NCBI GenBank assembly: GCA_026901365.1
Contig: QLOH01000073.1
Location: 434,001-498,000 of the forward strand
Direction of reading: 5' to 3'
Length of the DNA: 64,000 bases
Origin: Sesbania bispinosa
Taxonomy: Eukaryota > Streptophyta > Magnoliopsida > Fabales > Fabaceae
The stretch's first letter is position 1. The number at the start of each line of letters is the position of its first letter. A program made the translations under genes and the position numbers. Shown piece by piece: positions 11,054 through 23,705 of this stretch. The notes beneath the pieces were generated by a model. That model had not been told where the DNA came from, did not search any database, and saw only the letters and a list, made by a program, of their open reading frames with translations.

Positions 11054-12713
11054 TGTAATGTCCTAATTTCTGAATTCAAGAATAATGTCCGTTGGAGAAA
11101 AAAATTCATGAAATTTATAAAATTATTTTGCGTCATTATTGATATCGTCACATACTCTTAACAAGCGCGCTTAAGCAATCCAACGTTACTTAAACCATAC
11201 ACATTTACATGAACTAAAATAAACATAAATCGCCTTCAAGCCTCAAATGACAATATACTGTTTACATCATAACATCATAGTTGGGATACCACCGTACATG
11301 TGCTCTCAACCAAAATAGAAGGGGCTCGAAGGCTACATATGTACCACTATATCCCACAAAAGAATATAAGTCAACATAGTGGATATCTCAACATAAAGCT
11401 CTAAGTACATCAAAATGAAATATAAACTCCCAAGCTCCGACGCTCTCACTGACCAGCCCGAGGGGGACCCTGTGCATCTAAATCATAGCCACAAAACATG
11501 TGGTGAGACTAGGGTCTTAGTGATCATAACCATGCAACAAGCAGTGTGGGAAGACAAGCAGATGCTATGTAACAGGAGAAATATACAACACACATAACAT
11601 ACTAAATCTCATTCAATGACAATTCATAATATGCATGACCTGCATTGCCCGACAGACGGGGTCTTATCACTTAATTGGGGATAGATTTGAGCTCAGACTA
11701 CAAGGAACGTCTCCCTTGGGGACTAATACCCGCCGTTAACTGGGGGCCGAAACCCATGTTTTATTTGAGGACCGAAGTCCATTAATACTTAAGTAATAAC
11801 TGAGGTCGAAGCCAAATTGATTTTTAACTGGGAGCCGAAGCTCGAAATACATTTTCTTGTTATCCGGGGGCCAAAGCCCAAGTGCATCATACAATAATAA
11901 CATGGATATATCATGACTCATTTAGTAAGTAAGCTAGTACAAGGCTATGAGAAAACCCTAAGTAAAACAACCCTAGGGTAATCCTTAACATTGTCCATTC
12001 AATCAAGTAGGAAATCATAAGCTAATATACACAACCATTGAAATCACAAGAGAAGAGGGAAAGTAGGAATTAGGGTTCATGGAAGAGTTCTCATACAATA
12101 TGGGGTGGAGTGTGTAAGCTATACTCACCTAAAGGGAACCCAAGTGGAGGGGGATGGTTGAGGGGGTGTGGATGAGCAAGCCTTATGCTCCTTCTCCTTC
12201 TCTTTGGCCCAAGAGCACTCTCTCTCTAGAAATTTCTCTCTCTAAAAGGGGGAAAAAGACATAAATGAATTGTACCCTAATTAATTCAGCATTTAACTCA
12301 AATCTGCGCATTCTCGCTCAAGCGATGATTTCTCGCTTGAGCGAGAACACTAAGTTCCTTTTGTTTTCGTGTTCTCACTTAAGCGGGGATCTTCTTGCTT
12401 AAACGAGGCAAAGTCAGAGAGAAACTCCAAAAATTAGAGTAATTTCGCTTGAGTGAGGTTGTTCTCGCTTGGGGAGAAAAAACCAGAATTGAGTTTCCCA
12501 AATTTTACTGATATATTCGCTTAAGCGATGGTGTTCTTGCTTGAGCAAGGATATCATCGCTTGAGCGAAATTGTTGCAAAATGGAAATTCCTGGTTTCTA
12601 TCCCAAGCCTTTTTCACCAACTTTTACCCTCTTTTCCTAGTTCTTTTTAACAAAAATACCTTTCTAACCCTATTTTAATTATGAAATCACTTTATAAAAT
12701 TTGGGATATTTTC
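11054..12713 (-). mobile_element. Solo LTR, relative of 4875-6736
   Basis: On the plus strand it begins tgtaatgtcctaatttctga, the complement of the 3' end of the LTR at 4875-6736. It shares the accaacggacattattcttg-like stretch in reverse, and ends near 12713 in ttgggatatttt, the decayed complement of the family start TGTAACATCCCAA. It splits the hAT transposase between catalytic and dimerisation parts. The right boundary is uncertain by several bases and I could not confirm a target duplication. It carries at least six CGCTTGAGCGA-type palindromes at 12300-12580. Confidence 0.78.
12305..12580. repeat. Cluster of CGCTTRAGCG palindromes in LTR
   Basis: About eight variants of TCGCTTGAGCGA or TCGCTCAAGCGA occur in 270 bp, with spacing of roughly 20-40 bp. 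The related LTR at 5280-5440 has the same kind of motif (tcgctcgagcgcgcctgagcga). They lie where an LTR promoter/leader would be, so they could form hairpins in the RNA or bind a dimeric factor; neither is shown. Confidence 0.7.
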
Positions 12714-13081
12714 CAAACTATCTTTTACAATCAAATTCAAGATTTGTGCACAACAACGCATGTGAAGTAAAGATCCATCCCGTAATAAAGAGCCTACTCG
12801 TAGCTTATCCTTAATTTTAGTAATCATAGAATTATTTGTGCTACAATTATCCAAAGTGATAGTCAATAACTTGGTGTCAATGTTCCAATCCAACAAATAA
12901 TCAACCAATATGTTAATGCTCAACAGGTATTAATGCTCAACAGGTGTGAGGAGCGGGAACATAAATGTAACATATTAATGCTCACAATCAATGGTTTATC
13001 ACAAAAAGACAAAAAGAAAATGCAACATTGAATACAAAAGCAAGTTATAAGTTAAATCAAAATGTTCTTATTATGCGTACC

Positions 13082-14491
13082 TATTGAAATTCTGGCAAGC
13101 GTACCAAAATCCAGCAATATAATAGTAAGTAAGAGGGGTTTGTCGTATCCACAGGGAACGGTTCAATTATAAAAACTAGTGGTCACAACTATCAAGTGAG
13201 AGAATATGAATGTTGTTTGTGAGAGTTGCAAGAGTAAATAGAAAGCGATAAATTGAGATAGGTTGAGTAGGTTACTTGAACTAGGATTGAACTTCGTCTA
13301 TCGCACCCCTTTCGTATTTGAACCCCAATAATATTTATGAATATGCAATTATAATATTGAAGCACAAATTAAAGTTATTTCACAAAGGTCTCCACAAATA
13401 TGAAATACTCAGAAATAATCTACCCTGGTCTCCACAGTGATAAACTACCACGGATTAAGGATATATTTGTTTAAGCTATCAATTCACCCTGGTCTCCACA
13501 GTCGCGGATTGAGTGTTTTTACCAATCAGAATTCAAATTTCCTATGTTTAGACTCCCCTAAACTCGCTATTGATTTTATAGAACCACCTCTCGAATGTGC
13601 CCCATAAAACCAACCTATAACTCCGGCACAACGGCAGAAGCTAAGCATTAAGAACAAATTAAAAAACATCAATATTATAAAAATAGGGATTCATAAATAA
13701 TAAAGAGAATTCAAATACAATTGGGGATTGAATCGACTACATTCAATCCTATCGGAGAGTTTAGCTACTCATGGTAGCCATTACAAACCAATGGAGAGAT
13801 TGTCACACTTTTCTCCAGCTCTAGCTCTGCTCCGCCGTCTCCTTTGATCTATGTAAAAGATCCTTTAAATAGAAGTTGGAAAGCCATCTAAAATCTGGAA
13901 GGAATCTTGTTTTGAACTTTTGAAAATTGGAATTCCGTGCTCCTACGCTCCATCCTACGCTCAGTGCAGATGAAGTGCAGGAAACAGAGAGGAATTTTAA
14001 TTACTGCGCTCCACTTGCGCTCAGCGCAGGTGGAGCGCAGATCTCCGTTTTCTGCTTTCTTGGTTTCCTCTTTTTCATCTTGATCTCTTCCTGATCTTAT
14101 CTTTGTCTGCTACGCTTTCCTTATTTCCCTCTTTTTGATCTTGTGCTGATTCTATCTTCAATTTGATTTGAATTTGAATTGAAAATTTTATCTGCAAGAT
14201 CTTTATCCAAATAACTGCCGATTTTATCTTGATCTGCTGCCATTTAAAATCTTATCTGCAGATTCTTTCTTCAAATAAAGGTTATCTTGTTTCTTCATTT
14301 AAAACCTTCATTTTTATCTGCAAAATCAACAGATTTCTTATCAAAATAGCATCAAATTCAAATTTAAATCAAATAATCACAAAATCTAAATTTATGACTA
14401 AAAAGAGGTAATTTGGGGAATAAATCTAACATTTTATCATTGATAAGTGTTGTAATTATATACAAATTTATCATATTTTTAGCACTTATCA
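13082..14491 (-). mobile_element. Solo LTR (TGATAAGTGC family), copy in hAT gene
   Basis: This 1,410-bp insert is flanked by a perfect 5-bp duplication, gtacc (13077-13081 and 14492-14496). In its own (minus) orientation it begins TGATAAGTGCTAAAAATATG and ends gcttgccagaatttcaata. It is homologous to 38864-40353, including the conserved ttccctgtggatacgac-like motif near the 3' end and palindromic gcgctcagcgcaggtggagc. It interrupts the hAT transposase. No internal region remains. Confidence 0.92.
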
Positions 14492-15060
14492 GTACCTCAG
14501 AACGAAACTTTGTAAAGTCCAAGGCCATCAATATAGTGTGCAATGACTGCCATATATATATCCCTTCTTCTTATTGCTTGTTGTCTCCATATCTTATGTA
14601 ATAGCCACTCCTTCATCATTATTATCCATCATCTTCAAAACAGTTTATTTGTCAAATTCATAAATTTTCAATTTCTCTATCTTGATAGTGTTTCGACAAG
14701 GAACAAACATTGGTTGTAATGTAGCTGAGTATCTCCTAAAGCTAACATGTTCCACTATTGAAAGTGGATAATCATGCATGATAATCGCACATCCAAGCTC
14801 CCTCTTTAGATTTTCTAGATCATAAGAAGTAGCAGCCAACTCTTGTCTACCTTGTGTCATCTTAGTCAAAAGAACCGGCTTCCTTTTTCCCCCTCTCATG
14901 ACAATCTTGTGTTGTATGCGTATCTCCATGTGTTGGTGCAAGTGTTTTGTTGCATTCTTCGAGCTCCCACCAAGTTGCTTCTTACAATAAATATTTGCAT
15001 TCAATTTTATCCATTCCATTAACAACTTTTTTAGTGTAAAATGTTGTCACACCATACTCT

Positions 15061-16146
15061 TAAGTCTCTTGCCTCATTTTATTATATTTATATTATCATT
15101 GTCACTGATCCATCCATTACAGTTTTTAATCCGTTGGATTATCCCACAAAAAAGTCCATTGGATTATATAATAAAAGAAAAACATATCCATTGTAGAAGA
15201 AAGTGGGCTACATAAGCGTTTGGGGCTTTGGGCCCTAAGTTCTTTTCTATAAACTTAAAATTTATTAAATGATTTACCTAATTATTAATCATGAATTTAA
15301 ATATATTTTTTTCATGGGAAAAAGACAAATAGAAAAGGCAAAAAAAAAAAAACTACACTATAAATAATTCATCCTACAACAAAAACTTTGGCGAAAACTA
15401 ATTTGATTTGGTGCATTGCACAAATGTGTAAAATACTCTAACATATTACATTAATTTTTATTACAAATAAAATTTTGTATATTAAAAATTATTTTTTTAA
15501 TTTAAAATAAATATATAATATCATACTACGCAAGACTTGTTGGCTGGGTTTGTTGTTATCGCAAGACTTGTTAACTAGTGATCTATTTCCTACGCTGTCT
15601 CCGGATTAAGCTTGTTGTCTCTTTTTTGTTTCTTGTTCTTTGTTGTAGTTTCCATCTCACAAGAAAATAATATCATATTAGATTCGCATATAAGAAAAAA
15701 AAGAAATTATAATTTATGTTGTTTGAACATGTGTTTAAATTTTTGACATACTTAAAGTTTATCAAAAGTACTCAAGAGGAGAGAGAAAATAGAGAGGAGG
15801 AGAGAAAAAAAATTGAAAAAAAATTTTTTAGTGTGGAAAAAATATTTTAAAAGAATAATAAAAAAATTATTTTTAAAAATATTTTTATGGATGAATATCA
15901 AATCCATCTATAAAATATTTCTTAATTGATGGATTAATTGAATTATTTTTATTTAATGGACCATTAATTGGATTTTTATAATATATTTTTTACGGATAAT
16001 AAATGGATTAATAGATTCTTTCAATAATCTATTATAACTCTAATCCAAATCCATCCATTTGACACCCCTAATTTGAAACTTTGATTAAGATTTTATCAAT
16101 TTAGTTTTTATTTACTCTAATTATTCACTTGGGCCCAACCAAAAAG
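15061..16146. other. AT-rich intergenic DNA, probable hAT right end
   Basis: No coding sequence is seen. Short repeated tggattaat / atggatttgg motifs at 15890-16070 end in catccatttgacacccctaa, which resembles hAT termini. The hAT relic may therefore reach about 16070. Confidence 0.4.
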
Positions 16147-16162
16147 AATATATATAGAGAGG

Positions 16163-16880
16163 GAGCTTACGTATCAAGTGAGATGAGTATTTATTGTGAG
16201 AGATGAAAGGATTAAAATATAACCCTTAAATTAAATTAAATGGTTGAGATTAAATTAAAAAATTAAACCATGATATACACATCTATTTATTATGTTGTCA
16301 TGTACTATTTTTTTCTGATCCCCTCCTCCCTTCTATGCCACTGCTTTGATTCTCTCTTCCTTCCTGTCTCTTTCCCCCCATTTCCTTTTCTGTAACCACC
16401 AGCAACCAACATTGCTCTACCTTTATATACATTTTTCTATTATTTTATTAACAAAAACCTTTTTGACTTCTTATGCAACTCTACAACAGTGAGAGATTAG
16501 GCAAGTTACGGGTGGGAGCGGATTCAGTGACTTCCACCCGGGAAAGTAACCGTGACTTTGGTCATTTATAACTTTAAAGGACACAGTTTTTTTTAAAAAA
16601 GCAAAACATTACATGTAGCATGATAGACATATGATTAATCCAAGGATCAAAAATAATGTAAAGTTACAGTGAATTTCCTAGGGAAAGTCACTGAATCCGT
16701 TCCGGTGACAGAGGAGCGAGAAGGGGATAAAAAAAAATAGGGCATAACAAATAGACGTGCACATGAGGATTTAATTTCTTAATTTAATCTCAATCATTTA
16801 ATTTAATTTAATCTAAGGACTATATTTTAATCCTCTCATCTCTCACATTAAACACTTCTTTCACTTGATACACTCCCTAT
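16163..16880. mobile_element. Inverted-repeat (fold-back) element, about 720 bp
   Basis: The left arm (16163-16285) and right arm (16750-16880) are inverted copies over about 120 bp, for example gagagatgaaaggattaaaa against the complement of ttttaatcctctcatctctc. There is no transposase, so it is a MITE-like non-autonomous element. A second element is nested at 16513-16704. The TA-rich flanks prevent a firm target duplication. Confidence 0.75.
16513..16704. mobile_element. Small nested MITE
   Basis: Termini are inverted: CGGATTCAGTGACTTCCACC at the left and the complement of GGGAAAGTCACTGAATCCG at the right. The element is about 190 bp and lies inside the larger inverted-repeat element, so it is the younger insertion. 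Confidence 0.7.
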
Positions 16881-18239
16881 ATATATATATAAAGCGTGTT
16901 TGCATTATTCATTTTCTATTTTTCACTAAATATAGAAAATAGCTTTTTTTTTACTTTTTTTTTGTGTGTTAACTACATGTATTCCCTTTTACGTACTAGG
17001 GACAATCATGTTTGGGATTTAATCATATTTGGGACTCTTCACCCCTCCTAAGAACGTGTTTAGCTGGAATCGAACTCGAAAACTCTTTCCACAACCTCAT
17101 CATGCGATATCTTGTGTTGTACTTTGTTATACGTACAGAACAAGAAATACGCATAAACCATCCTATTGTGTCAAGAGAGTGAAAAAGATCAGAGAGGGGA
17201 AAAGGGAGAAAAATACAAATTCAAAATGGACAGAGATACAATGTAGGCTTGCTTTATTAATTTTCAAAGCATACACACAACAGATTAATTAAAACAATTA
17301 AGGCGTTGACAAATAAATCCTTAAAAATAGTAGCGATAATAAAAATAATAATTCATACACAGTTCCAATTATCCAAACCATATATGCAGATACAATATTT
17401 TTAACCTTTTGATTTGGTGAGGGAGTACACTAACGTTTAATTGGTTTCATGAGGAATTTCCGTAGCTGCTTTGAGTATCATCTCAAATGCATTTTGCATG
17501 CATGACTTCAATTTTTGTTCAACTATAAAGTCTTTTTCCGTTTTGATGGTAACTCTTAGCACTCCCGCATAGCTCACTACTGAAATGTTAAGACTCTGTG
17601 ACCCATAAAATCAAATGAAATTTAAATTAGTATCGCTTCACTCAAACCAAAGCGAAAGAGCAAAGAAAATTTTTTACGAGATGTGTCTTATGATATTTGT
17701 TATTATTATATATTATAGCATTTTTTTCTTAAAGGAAAAAAATAAAAGTAAAGTACGTATTTTCATTTCTTTAAAGAATTGAAGCGATCACTTTATAATA
17801 CTTGAAAAAAAATATTTTTATCCTAATTAAAAGATAAAAAGAGAGATCAATTTAAATTTTTAAACATTAATTCGACCACTTTTTTTTTTATCATAAATCA
17901 ACCCGCTCCACCATTCAATAATTCAATTTATTAGATTCTCAAAGGATGATGAAAAATAATTCATCATGACCCATGAGTGTGTTATATATATCTAGAGAGA
18001 AGTGATGAATGTAATCGGTGAAGTGATCAGATAGAAAAAGATGAAATGAGATTCATGGTATACCTCAGGTCCACCCGCTAATGTGAAGTACAAGCCTTTC
18101 ACAGGATGATTAGCCATGGACATTTTCTGTACCGGCCCAACCAAGTTTGAAACCATTGCACTTGACTTGGTTACTGTCCCACGAATGTGTTTAGCAACTG
18201 CCTACGACAATAACAACTAACTTAATTATTGTTGAGTTA

Positions 18240-18560
18240 GAGTGTGTTTGGTAAAACTAACTGAAAGCTGAAAAGCTATTGAATTTGTTCGATAAAACTG
18301 GTTGAAAATGATAAAATGACATTCAAGGATAACATTATATTATTAAATAATGATAAGTGGAGGTGATTGAGGGCTAAACTTGTAATTAACTTTCAGTTAG
18401 TAGCTGGAAATATTGGAGTTTTTTAAAAAAGCTACCCCAAGTAGCTTTTTAAGAAAAACTTGTAGCTACCCAAAAAAACTACCTTCCAAAACATTTGAAG
18501 TGGTTTCAGCCACTATTTTCAACTTTCAACTAGCTGAAATGACAAATCTAACACACTATT
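18240..18560. mobile_element. MITE in WSD intron 3 (tgtttggtaaaact family)
   Basis: A segment of about 320 bp with terminal gtgtttggtaaaactaactg and, at the other end, ttcaactagctgaaatgaca. Two more copies lie in intron 1 (22290-23155, split, and 23360-23705). Shared internal marks are ataaaatgacat and an aaagctac...gtagctt inverted pair. It is non-coding. Confidence 0.72.
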
Positions 18561-19273
18561 AATTGTAGCATACATTCTGACTAAAGGTCTTAGAAATACT
18601 ATGAGAATATATAACAATATGACTATCAATATCAAATTCAAATTTTTAATTAGCCAATTAAATTAATGTAGCATACCTCTCGTCCTCTGAATTTGGCCTT
18701 TATATCCAAAAGTGTCCCGGTGAGGGCAACAGCTAAAGATTGTTTCTTCCTCTTCATAACATTATGTGTGTCCCAAATAAATTCTAGTGGGTTTGAATTT
18801 CTGATTTCATTTAATTTCGGTATTGATACATGCAGGAAGGAAAATTTATTCCCCCAAAGACCCTTAGCTTTAGTATTGAGCATATCATTGATTGACTGGT
18901 AACCTTCAACGTTTCTTGTATTCATTAATACCAATGCTGTGGATTTTGTTGTCTTTGATTTGGGGTCCATATCTTGCATGTATAACCGAGTCCCATAGAA
19001 GAAAATTCCAGTGATCACATCGTTTATAGTCTGCAATATTTAGACAGAATCACATAAAGAAAAGAAGATTAATAAATTGATGTAAAACGCAACGGAGCCA
19101 AAAACTAAGGGATAGGCTTTCAAATTTTTGTATTCTTCTATTTTTCTATCTATTTTTATCTCTATTAATTTTTCATGTGAACTCCACTACTCAACCTCAA
19201 ACATATATAATTGGATTGAGTTCCAATATACCAAAAAAAAAAAAAAATCCAACTCAATTTGAACTATTTTAAG

Positions 19274-19676
19274 GGAAATTCTAATGTACCCTATAGTGAG
19301 AGAGGGTTTTGGTACCTTCTTTAATTATTTAATCAATTTCTCTCAATTTTTTTAAATTGTCTTAGCATTTTTTCAGTTCGGAACAATATTTAATTATTAG
19401 AATTTGTATTTTTAATTTTTGAAAAGATTTTTTGACCCTCTATAACCATTATTCTGTATTTTTTACTGTATTTTCCCATTTCGAAGACAAAGTAGATTTT
19501 AAATAATACACATGTGTCTCATTTAAAATTTACTTTATGTCTTCGAAATTATTTAGGATGGAGTACATGACTTGTTCCTGTGTAGTTTTGGCATTTATGC
19601 CTCCATTAAATAAAAAAATAACAAGAAGGTACTAAAACCCTCTCTGACCGGAGGGTACCAAATTGCTATCGGAATT
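19274..19676. mobile_element. MITE with inverted ends in WSD intron 2
   Basis: About 400 bp with inverted arms: gagagagggttttggtacct at 19299-19318 pairs with the complement of aggtactaaaaccctctctg at 19627-19646. No coding capacity. It lies in the 2.6 kb second intron (19031-21613); the rest of that intron is AT-rich with nothing else recognisable. Confidence 0.75.
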
Positions 19677-22289
19677 GAAAATACCCCTCAATCCGACCAA
19701 CCACCTGACCGTCTCCACCCCTTTCTCTCCGCTCTGGCAACTAAGAAAATGCCATGCCATTCATTCATGATATCAACTAAAGAGAGATAAATACCTCTAA
19801 CATTATTTATCAACTAATTCCTAATGTTCCTTAAAAAGATTCTAGACAAATATATCAACAAGTAGAAATAACTTTGAGGTTATTTTTTATCTAAAACAAA
19901 GGATTAATCCACTTTATAATTCGGCCGAGCTGGAAGTAAGATCAAAATTGAGAAGTAAAATTTAATACGCACAAGTTAGTATAAATGGTATATTGAATTT
20001 ACAGTGTGCCACCACATCATTTATTGAATTTAGTAGCATATGGAGTGTCACATCCATTAAATGATGTGGCGGCACACCATTAAATATGTATAAAACTTCT
20101 TTACACCGATAGTCTATATCAATTAAATCATTTTTTTATTTGTCCACCTTTGAAATAAAAGATAATATTAACTATTATTTTATCAATTATACCTTAACCT
20201 ATCTACTCTTTCTAGTAGAATTAATGAGAAGTATAAAAATCTAATAAAAGAGATAAATGATGAGATAAATGGTATATAATAGGAATCTAACTTAACAATA
20301 TTTTTAAGTAAAATAAAAATATTAATTTCATTTCTTATTCTAGTGTTATTCACCAAAGTGGACAAAAAGGAACTCATGAAGTGTATTTCAAGAGAATAAG
20401 TTTAAATTTTCTTATTTTTCTTCCTACAAATCCTCATGCTACAATATTGTAAAATAAATATTAAATGAAAAATTAAATGCATTTAATATTTTAAAAATAT
20501 AAAAAAAATATTTAACACTTATTTTAATTATTTAATAACTAATTAGGAAGATTTATAGAAAAATGAAGTGAGAAGTTTTAGAATTAATTGTGTTGTGATG
20601 GTTAAGAATCAAGAATATAATTTATTTCATAAAAAATATAAATGATTTAAAATTTAATAGATATATATATATTATAAATATAAAAACTTTTACGCTATTA
20701 TTTAATAATGTATTTCTATATTATTTATTGAATTTAATAACAATATATATAACACTTAATAAAATAACAACAATTATTGGATGAGATCATGAAAAGGTAA
20801 TTTTTTAAAAGTTTTATTAGTGTAATTTAAGTATATTATTATTCACTAAAAGCACGATAAGCAAAAGTAACCCGTTCTCTAAAGAGAAATCATATTCATA
20901 CATTTCTACAACATACAATCAAGAGAGATAAAGAGAGAAAAGAGAAAGAAAAGAGAGAAATATGAGATATGATAGGTGATGTGATGGAAAGAGATAGAAA
21001 AAAAAATGTGTTGTATAAATAATTATATAATTTGAGTTGTATGAATTTATGATCTCTTCTCTAAAAGCACGATATATATATAACCGACAAATCCTGCGGT
21101 CACCAATTATACCCAATGCCCCATTATGGAGACATCCACATGTATTTTGACAAAGGAGGTAAGCATTTCTTCTTTTTTTTTGTTGGAGGAGGTAACATGC
21201 ATTAAACCAGAAAAAGAGTCACAACCAGCTAGGATGTGAATGGACAGAGGTGGAGGAGACATATCCATATTCAAACTCGTTAAAATAAACAAGTATATAT
21301 TTATATTAAAAAATTTAAAAATTATAAAAAATGATAATTTATCATATGATATGCTATATATAATATTAATATGTTAAAAATATCATTATAGAATAATATA
21401 ACATAAATTTTATCTCATCATAAATTAATAAAAAATTAAAATATTTTAATATATTTAATAAAAAAACGTATTTTAATGAATATATCTCTACCCAATTTTT
21501 TAGATATCCAGGTATTCATTATGGAAATATTGGTAAATATCTATGTATACGGTTTTTTTTTTTTTCCATTCCAAATCACAATCACCAAAAGTTATTATAT
21601 ATCATATTCATACCACTCCAAGCCTCGATTTGATGTCCTTGATATGATCCATGGAGAATGCCAAAGTTGTTATGGAAAATGGGTGAAACTCGACTCCTTC
21701 ATCTCCTGATCTTATTGGTGTTTTATCATCATTAATAATGCTGCTTTTCAATACACTCCACCCAAAATCTGAGGAAGTATATAAGGCAGAGGACATTATC
21801 AAAGAAAATCTTCTCCAAAAGGTTTCGGTGGATAAAGATTCTGGATTTGATGGTTTAAGAGAAGGAAAAGACAGGGGAAGAGAGGGATCATCAGCTCGTT
21901 GTAGACAAGAAAGAAGTGCACCCATGAGAGAATAACCATCTCCAAGTGCATGGTGAAGCTTAAATATCACAGTGCCAGATGCATCAGTTGTAGGGTATTT
22001 GACTATGTGAATTTCCCATAATGGTCTGTGTTGGGGTAGTTGCTCCATTGCTATGCTTGACAAATAATAGTGAAAACAATTGTCATATGATTCCATTGTT
22101 CTGTCTTCTAGGAATATAGGGATTTTAACATGATCTTTCATGTTTACAACAACTTGCTTCCATCGTTTTTCTCCATTTTTATCTTGAACCTGCAATTAAT
22201 AATGCGAGCCAGTCAAAATTAAGCCATATATGAAATTGATGAATGGGTGTAAATGATCAAACTTAATGATGAGATCAAGAACCGGTCGG

Positions 22290-23155
22290 TACGAGTGTGT
22301 TTGGTAAACTAGTTGAAATCTAAAAAGTTAGATGAAAGCTAATAAGGTCAACGAAAAGACGAAAGCTGAAAAATTGACTGATTTGATTGAAAGTTGGAAA
22401 AATATGTTTTCGTCCCTATGGTTTCGGTCAACTTTGGTCTTTATCACTGTACTTTAAATCATTTATTTTTTGTCCCTAAACTTTCTAAACCCCCAAACCA
22501 TGGTCCCTAACCGTTAGTGAGATTTGTTAACTTGATGAACTGGGTAACAAAAGTTACGTGTCAGCCTCAATAGTGAGCCCCAAATAGCTTATTCATCTAA
22601 TTAATCTTTTTTTATTAATTTTTTAATTATTAAAATAACCATAATTATGAAATTAGGTTTTTTATCGGGTAAAATTGTTCAGGTGAAAATCCTAATTTAG
22701 CAATTAGGATTATTTTAATAATTAAAAAAATTAATAAAAACGTTAATTAGATGATCAGTCAGTTATTTAGGACTCATAATTGAGGCTGACATGTAACTTT
22801 TGTTAGCCAGCTCATCCGGTTAATAGATCTCACTAACAGACAGGGACCACGGTTTGAGGGTTTAGAAAGTTTAGGGACAAAAAACACAAGATTTAAGGTA
22901 CAGGGACGAAGACTAAAGTTGACCGAAACTATAGGGGCGAAAAACATATTTTTCCCTTGAAAGATTTTGTGAAACTAGCTGTTGAACTAGTTGAAAATTA
23001 TAAAATGACACATAAGCATATCATTAATTATTGAATAATGATGTGAGAGTTATTGACAAATAAAATTGTAAGAAAAAAGTGGTTGGTAGCTAGCTAAAAA
23101 AGTTTTTTTTTTTAAAAAAAAGCTACAAAAAGTAGCTTGTACGTGTTTGATTTAC
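22290..23155. mobile_element. MITE of the tgtttggtaaaact family, split by a MULE MITE
   Basis: Left part 22290-22395 and right part 22966-23155 resemble the intact copies at 18240-18560 and 23360-23705. The 561-bp MULE-type element at 22396-22956 sits between them, which gives the insertion order. Confidence 0.68.
22396..22956. mobile_element. MULE-type fold-back MITE in WSD intron 1
   Basis: Arms of about 100 bp are inverted: ggaaaaatatgttttcgtcc at the left and the complement of ggcgaaaaacatatttttcc at the right, both continuing into the tttcggtcaacttt motif. The 9-bp flanks ttgaaagtt (22387-22395) and ttgaaagat (22957-22965) match with one change, a Mutator-type duplication. Central sequence is also self-complementary. 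No open frame. Confidence 0.85.
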
Positions 23156-23359
23156 CCTAAATAACGTTATAAATGTGGATTCGGGCCAACACTACTGAGA
23201 GTAGCATTTTCCCGGATCCACGTTTGAAACGTAATTTTAGGATAAATCAAACACAATATTATATATAAAGCTAGTAAAAGACTAATAGCTATAAACAAAC
23301 TACCTTATCAAACACCGATGAAATGATTTCAGCTACAAATTTCTGCTTTTATTTAGCTT

Positions 23360-23705
23360 AAATGTATTACCACTTGGCAAAACTAACTGAAAAAATCATC
23401 TGAAAGCTAGATAAGAACTGATAAACTATCTAATTTTATTGAAAGTGTTTGAATTAACTAAAATATATAAAATGACATGTAAGGATATTATTAAAATGAC
23501 ATTAATAATGGTGAGTGACGGTTATAAAGAGATAAAAGTATAAAAAAAAACTTTTCGTTAGTAACTAAAAAAAGTTACCTAAACTTCTAACAAAAAGCTA
23601 ATAACTATATAAAAAAGTTACTTTATCAAACAATAGTAAAATGATTTCAATTATTAATTTTAACTTTCATTTAACTAAAATATTTTATCAAACACGCTCT
23701 ATATT
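23360..23705. mobile_element. MITE in WSD intron 1, third family copy
   Basis: It starts near acttggcaaaactaactgaa and ends near atcaaacacgctct. It is similar to 18240-18560 but more diverged. Non-coding. Confidence 0.6.

Larger units (their letters stand above)
10280..15060 (-). pseudogene. hAT transposase relic (BED finger / dimerisation domain)
   Basis: Three minus-strand fragments lie in the right order. 15025-14645 is the amino-terminal zinc-finger part (CKKQLGGSSKNATKHLHQH, with NATKHL...H spacing like BED fingers of ricesleeper-type hATs). 12970-12714 carries the central LTITLDNCSTNNSMI catalytic-domain motif. 10921-10480 carries the hAT carboxy-terminal dimerisation domain (FDILLWWKLNGVKYPTL and IPISTVASEFAFSNRSR). 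Two solo LTRs separate them. The frame is open within pieces but the Met codons are internal and a 16-bp duplication (ttaatgctcaacaggt) near 12914-12945 breaks the middle. Non-functional. Confidence 0.92.

Noticed and set aside
20183..21292. Short open frames inside WSD intron 2
   Set aside because: Low-complexity, AT-rich, no family similarity and inside an intron.
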